Assembly (NCBI GenBank): GCA_016875405.1
Contig: VGRJ01000044.1
Location: forward strand, 1-32,868
Source: Deltaproteobacteria bacterium
GTDB taxonomy: Bacteria; Myxococcota_A; Polyangia; Polyangiales; Polyangiaceae
DNA length: 32,868 nt
Direction of reading: 5' to 3'
A program made the position numbers and the translations under genes. The notes beneath the pieces were generated by a model, which was given only the letters and a program-made list of their open reading frames with translations, did no database searches and was not told the origin of the DNA. Position 1 is the stretch's first letter. Every line of letters starts with the position of its first letter. This document shows, piece after piece, positions 30,088 through 32,868 of this stretch.

Positions 30088-31662
30088 TCACATACAGGTG
30101 TCCTTCGTGCATTTGCAGGCGTTGCCAGGCCCCGGCATCGCCTCGCAGTTCTTGATGGTCGGCTTCGACGCACCGACGCATGACACCTCGCACTCGTTGA
30201 CGCCGCAATTGACCTCGGTGCTCTTGCAACTGTCAGGCGCGTTCGCGCAAGCGACGCTGAGCACACCACCCTTGCCCGCGTTGATCTTCGCGCTTTCGCA
30301 CGCCCCGTTGGCGCCGCACTTCACCGTGCAGGTGAACTCGTCGGGGCAGTTGATGACTGCGGACTTGCAGGCTTCATTGGTCGCGCAGTCGACGACGCAG
30401 TCGTAGCCTGCCGGGCAGGTGTAGGTCGACGACTTGCACTCGATTCCGTTGCAGTTCTTCGTGCAAATCTTTGTGCTGGAGTCGCACTCTGGCGGGGCAT
30501 TCATGCTCCCAGGCGGATTCAGATTCTTCCCGCACGCCGTGCACTTGTCTGCCTTGCAGTACGCATCGTTCTTGCAGTTCCCTTCCTTGCTGCCCGTGCA
30601 ATCGCTGAGGCAGGCCGTGTTGCCCTGATTGCAGACGTACTGCCCGCACGAAGTCGTCATCGGCGCCGGGCACGCGCCCACGCCGTCGCACTTGGCCATC
30701 GCGGTCTGCGTGTTCGTCACGGTGTCGCACGAGGCCATCCGGCACTCGGTCGTCGACGGCCAGACGTCGCAGGCGTTCTTCGTGCCGTTGCACCCCTTGC
30801 CGGTCTCAGGTCCGCAGTCCTTCTTCTCGCTGTCGACGCACTCCATGTCGGGGTCTTGGCCAGCCTTGATGAGCGCGCAGGTGCCGTCCGTCTCGCCGGT
30901 CTTGACCTTCGAGCACGCCTCGCAGACGCCGCCGCACTGCTTGTCGCAGCAGCGGCCGTCGGTGCAGAAGCCCGTCGCGCAGTCCCCGTCGGCCGCGCAT
31001 TCGTCGCCCTTGACGAGCTCGGGCACGCATACCTTCTTCGAGTCGCAGTACTCGCCCGATGCGCAATCCTGCTTCGCCCCGCAGGGCTGGCAGACGGCAC
31101 TGGCGTTCATCGCTCCGCCAGCGCCGCCGGCACCCCCTGCGCCACCCGCGCCGCTGTCGGCAGGCTTGCAGAAATTCGACAGGCAATCACCGGCCGCGAC
31201 GCAGTCTTTGTCCTTGTCGCACTTCGGGCAGTCCTTCCCGCCGCAGTCGATGTCGGTCTCGCTGCCGTCCTTGACGCCATTCATGCACGCCTTCGGGGTG
31301 CACTTCTTGTCGCTGCAGATCGGCTTTTCAGCCGGGCACGCGTCGTTCTCGAGGCACTCGACGCAGGTGCCCTGCCCGTCACAGACGGCGCCGCCGTTGT
31401 CGTCGCACGGTGAGCTAGCCGAGGCGTTCGTCTCGACGCACTTCTCGTCCTTGCACTCGACGAGCTTGCACTTCGTCGCCGGAGCAGGGCACGGCATGGC
31501 GGTCGAGCACTCGCCCATCGAGGACGAAGACGACGACGAGCTCCCCGCGCCGGCCCCCGAGGGTTTGTTGAACTGGAAGGAGTTGAAGTCCTGAGTACAG
31601 CTCACGGCCACCGCCGAAACGGTGAACATGCCGAGGGCCCAATTGCGCCATGCGAACGTCAT
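30088..31662 (-). CDS. Cysteine-rich lipoprotein with myxobacterial Cys repeats
   Basis: The 524-residue product has a signal ending in VSAVAVSC (lipobox), a polyserine tract, and then more than 60 cysteines. Recognisable units include CMNGVKDGSETDIDCGGKDC, a Cys-rich repeat found in myxobacterial surface proteins, and KGDECAADGDCATGFCTDGR, CDKQCGGVCEACSK, which resemble Dickkopf-like units. A short GGAGGAGGAGGA linker lies near residue 190. The C-terminal 150 residues have regularly spaced Cys in short strands (CTVKCGANGACESAKINAGK), suggesting a small beta-helix. ATG 31662 has AAAGG 10 bases upstream. It is presumably an outer-surface structural or adhesive protein; no enzyme motif is visible. 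Confidence 0.88.
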   Translation of the reverse strand: MTFAWRNWALGMFTVSAVAVSCTQDFNSFQFNKPSGAGAGSSSSSSSSMGECSTAMPCPAPATKCKLVECKDEKCVETNASASSPCDDNGGAVCDGQGTCVECLENDACPAEKPICSDKKCTPKACMNGVKDGSETDIDCGGKDCPKCDKDKDCVAAGDCLSNFCKPADSGAGGAGGAGGAGGAMNASAVCQPCGAKQDCASGEYCDSKKVCVPELVKGDECAADGDCATGFCTDGRCCDKQCGGVCEACSKVKTGETDGTCALIKAGQDPDMECVDSEKKDCGPETGKGCNGTKNACDVWPSTTECRMASCDTVTNTQTAMAKCDGVGACPAPMTTSCGQYVCNQGNTACLSDCTGSKEGNCKNDAYCKADKCTACGKNLNPPGSMNAPPECDSSTKICTKNCNGIECKSSTYTCPAGYDCVVDCATNEACKSAVINCPDEFTCTVKCGANGACESAKINAGKGGVLSVACANAPDSCKSTEVNCGVNECEVSCVGASKPTIKNCEAMPGPGNACKCTKDTCM

Positions 31663-31724
31663 CGGATGATTGCCTTTCACAAAAGAAGAAGCGACGTAGG
31701 TGCGAGCGAGGTGCCGCCTCGAGC

Positions 31725-32868
31725 CTAGAACTCTCCGGAGAGCGACAGCGAGCCGGGGCCAACCGCGACGCGCGTGTTGACGATGCCGGCCTCGCTCCAA
31801 GGCCACCCTCCACCGTCGAGCCCGTCCCAGACGATGAACGTGGCGCCGGCCGCGAGACCGACCACGCCGAGCACGAGGCTCGCGTTCGCGACCGCCTGGT
31901 ACGCCTTCCCGCGGCTCGCGACGTCCGCGAGCGCCGAGTCACAGTTGGTCTTGAGCGGGCAGCCGCTCTCGAGCCGGCTGTACTGGCCATTCGAGAGCGC
32001 GCCGAACGTACCAAACGCCAGCATGCCGACACCGCCGACGCCCGCCGAGATGTACCCGAGCTTCTTGCGATCGGGCCCGGTCCAGGTGCTCTTCCGGCGA
32101 GGCGGCGGCGCGACGACCGGAGCGTCCGCGACGCGCGACGTCGGCATCTCGAGCGGTAGGGACACCTTCGCTCCCGCGAGCAGGTCGAGCGTCTGAGTCG
32201 CCTTGCCATCGGGGGTGGTGAGGACCACCGCGACGCGCCCGGGGGTCACCGGGATCGGTCGCCCCCACTGGGTACGGTCGACCGGAGCGCCGCCGATCGT
32301 GAGGCTCGCCTCGTCCGGCTCGCCCAAAATCTTCACCGTGACGAAGGCGAGCTTTCGCTCAAGTTCTGCAAGGTCGTCGCGGACGCCATCGGCCGTTTGC
32401 CTGTACTTCGGGTTCTGTTGCGCGGCGTAGTTCGCCTCGACCTGGGTGGCGAGCGCTTCGCGGTACGCCTCGCTGAACCGCCCGAGCTTCGTGAGCGCTC
32501 GGGCGAGCAGCATGCGGGAGTTCGGGCTCGACACGGCGGAGTACGACTGACGAAAGAAACCGAGCGCCTCCTCGTACTTCGCAGCGTCGAGCGCCGCCTT
32601 GCCCGACTTCATCGCCGCCGCGGCCTCTTTCTTTTGGACGTCGGTGGCCGCGTCGAGCGAGGGCCCCGGTGTCACGAGGGGAGTCGCGAGCGGCTTGGGC
32701 GAGGCTGGTGCGGCCGCGGCTGCCGCAGGCTTCGCGGGCGCGGGGGCGGGAGCCGCGGGCTTCGCGGGCGCGGGGGCGGGAGCCGCGGGCTTCGCGGGCG
32801 CGGGGGCGGGAGCCGCGGGCTTCGCGGGCGCGGGCGCGGGCGCGGGCTTCGCGGGCGCGGGGGCGGGC
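31725..32868 (-). CDS. Partial TPR-like/PEGA-like membrane protein with Pro-Ala-Lys linker
   Basis: The gene runs off the window at its 5' end. The visible part starts in a repeated linker of the form KAPAPAPAAP read in reverse order along the protein (Pro/Ala/Lys-rich), then has TPR-like helices (SGKAALDAAKYEEALGFFRQ, SRMLLARALTKLGRFSEAYR), a beta-rich PEGA-like region (VTVKILGEPDEASLTIGGAP), and a C-terminal membrane section with two hydrophobic helices (YISAGVGGVGMLAFGTFGAL, VLGVVGLAAGATFIVWDG) around a Cys-containing loop. A GTG at 32675 could start a shorter form, but the frame stays open to 32868, so the full gene is probably longer with a signal peptide outside. It is 62 bases upstream of the Cys-rich lipoprotein gene on the same strand. 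Confidence 0.82.
   Translation of the reverse strand, partial: PAPAPAKPAPAPAPAKPAAPAPAPAKPAAPAPAPAKPAAPAPAPAKPAAAAAAPASPKPLATPLVTPGPSLDAATDVQKKEAAAAMKSGKAALDAAKYEEALGFFRQSYSAVSSPNSRMLLARALTKLGRFSEAYREALATQVEANYAAQQNPKYRQTADGVRDDLAELERKLAFVTVKILGEPDEASLTIGGAPVDRTQWGRPIPVTPGRVAVVLTTPDGKATQTLDLLAGAKVSLPLEMPTSRVADAPVVAPPPRRKSTWTGPDRKKLGYISAGVGGVGMLAFGTFGALSNGQYSRLESGCPLKTNCDSALADVASRGKAYQAVANASLVLGVVGLAAGATFIVWDGLDGGGWPWSEAGIVNTRVAVGPGSLSLSGEF
32729..32868 (-). repeat. 30-bp coding tandem repeat (Pro/Ala/Lys linker)
   Basis: Three full 30-base units (32729-32758, 32759-32788, 32789-32818) and a shortened, more variable part to the window end each encode about ten residues of Ala/Pro with one Lys. 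The frame is preserved. Length variation between strains is likely. Confidence 0.9.

Noticed and set aside
30629-31594. Plus-strand 321-residue open frame rich in Ser/Pro/His
   Set aside because: Antisense to the Cys-rich lipoprotein; the composition mirrors Cys codons read on the other strand.
32729-32868. CRISPR or intergenic repeat
   Set aside because: The 30-base repeat is in frame inside an open minus-strand coding sequence and encodes an Ala/Pro/Lys linker.

Overview
The window is high-GC DNA with densely packed genes, frequent 4-base ATGA/GTGA start-stop overlaps, many lipoproteins with low-complexity linkers, PEGA-domain and Cys-rich surface proteins, and an NtrC-type regulator beside pilin genes. 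This points to a myxobacterium, most likely of the Polyangiales/Sorangiineae type (inferred from gene content and style; no marker gene was compared). I saw no rRNA, tRNA, CRISPR array or transposase.

Layout. 1-2991: a 35-bp tandem hairpin repeat, then on the minus strand a type VI secretion tip cassette (VgrG, DUF3540 protein, compact PAAR-like DUF4150 protein). 3150-7053: a plus-strand housekeeping operon pyrC-carA-rimO with 4-base overlaps. 7120-13667: a lipoprotein, a PilR-like sigma-54 activator, then five homologous pilin-type genes and a TPR membrane protein. 13804-19897: three minus-strand envelope genes (PEGA protein, phosphodiester-glycosidase-like protein, von Willebrand A lipoprotein). 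20005-25863: plus-strand operon gatC-gatA-GNAT-lipoprotein-truB, followed by a CNNM/CorC-type CBS membrane protein. 25873-26825: two broken genes meeting head to head (a 5'-truncated PEGA gene and a frameshifted FG-GAP gene). 26872-30005: a Gly-repeat lipoprotein, a RimJ-like acetyltransferase and an FGE/SUMF1-fold protein. 30088-32868: a Cys-rich lipoprotein and a partial TPR-like/Pro-Ala-Lys-rich membrane protein, both on the minus strand.

The most notable system is the pilin locus. A sigma-54 activator gene is followed directly by two near-identical major-type pilins that flank two divergent prepilins. A fifth, leaderless pilin homologue is translationally coupled to a TPR protein. At least three of the pilin genes have GG-N10-GC (-24/-12) sigma-54 promoter signatures at sensible distances from the start codon, which fits control by the neighbouring activator. 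All five proteins share a W-x2-L core and a C-terminal D-x-D-type acidic loop, so they look like one tandemly expanded family. The two near-identical copies show an abrupt divergence boundary, as expected from gene conversion or recent duplication.

Limits: start codons in this GC-rich sequence are often ambiguous. All family assignments come from reading the translations, not from searches.
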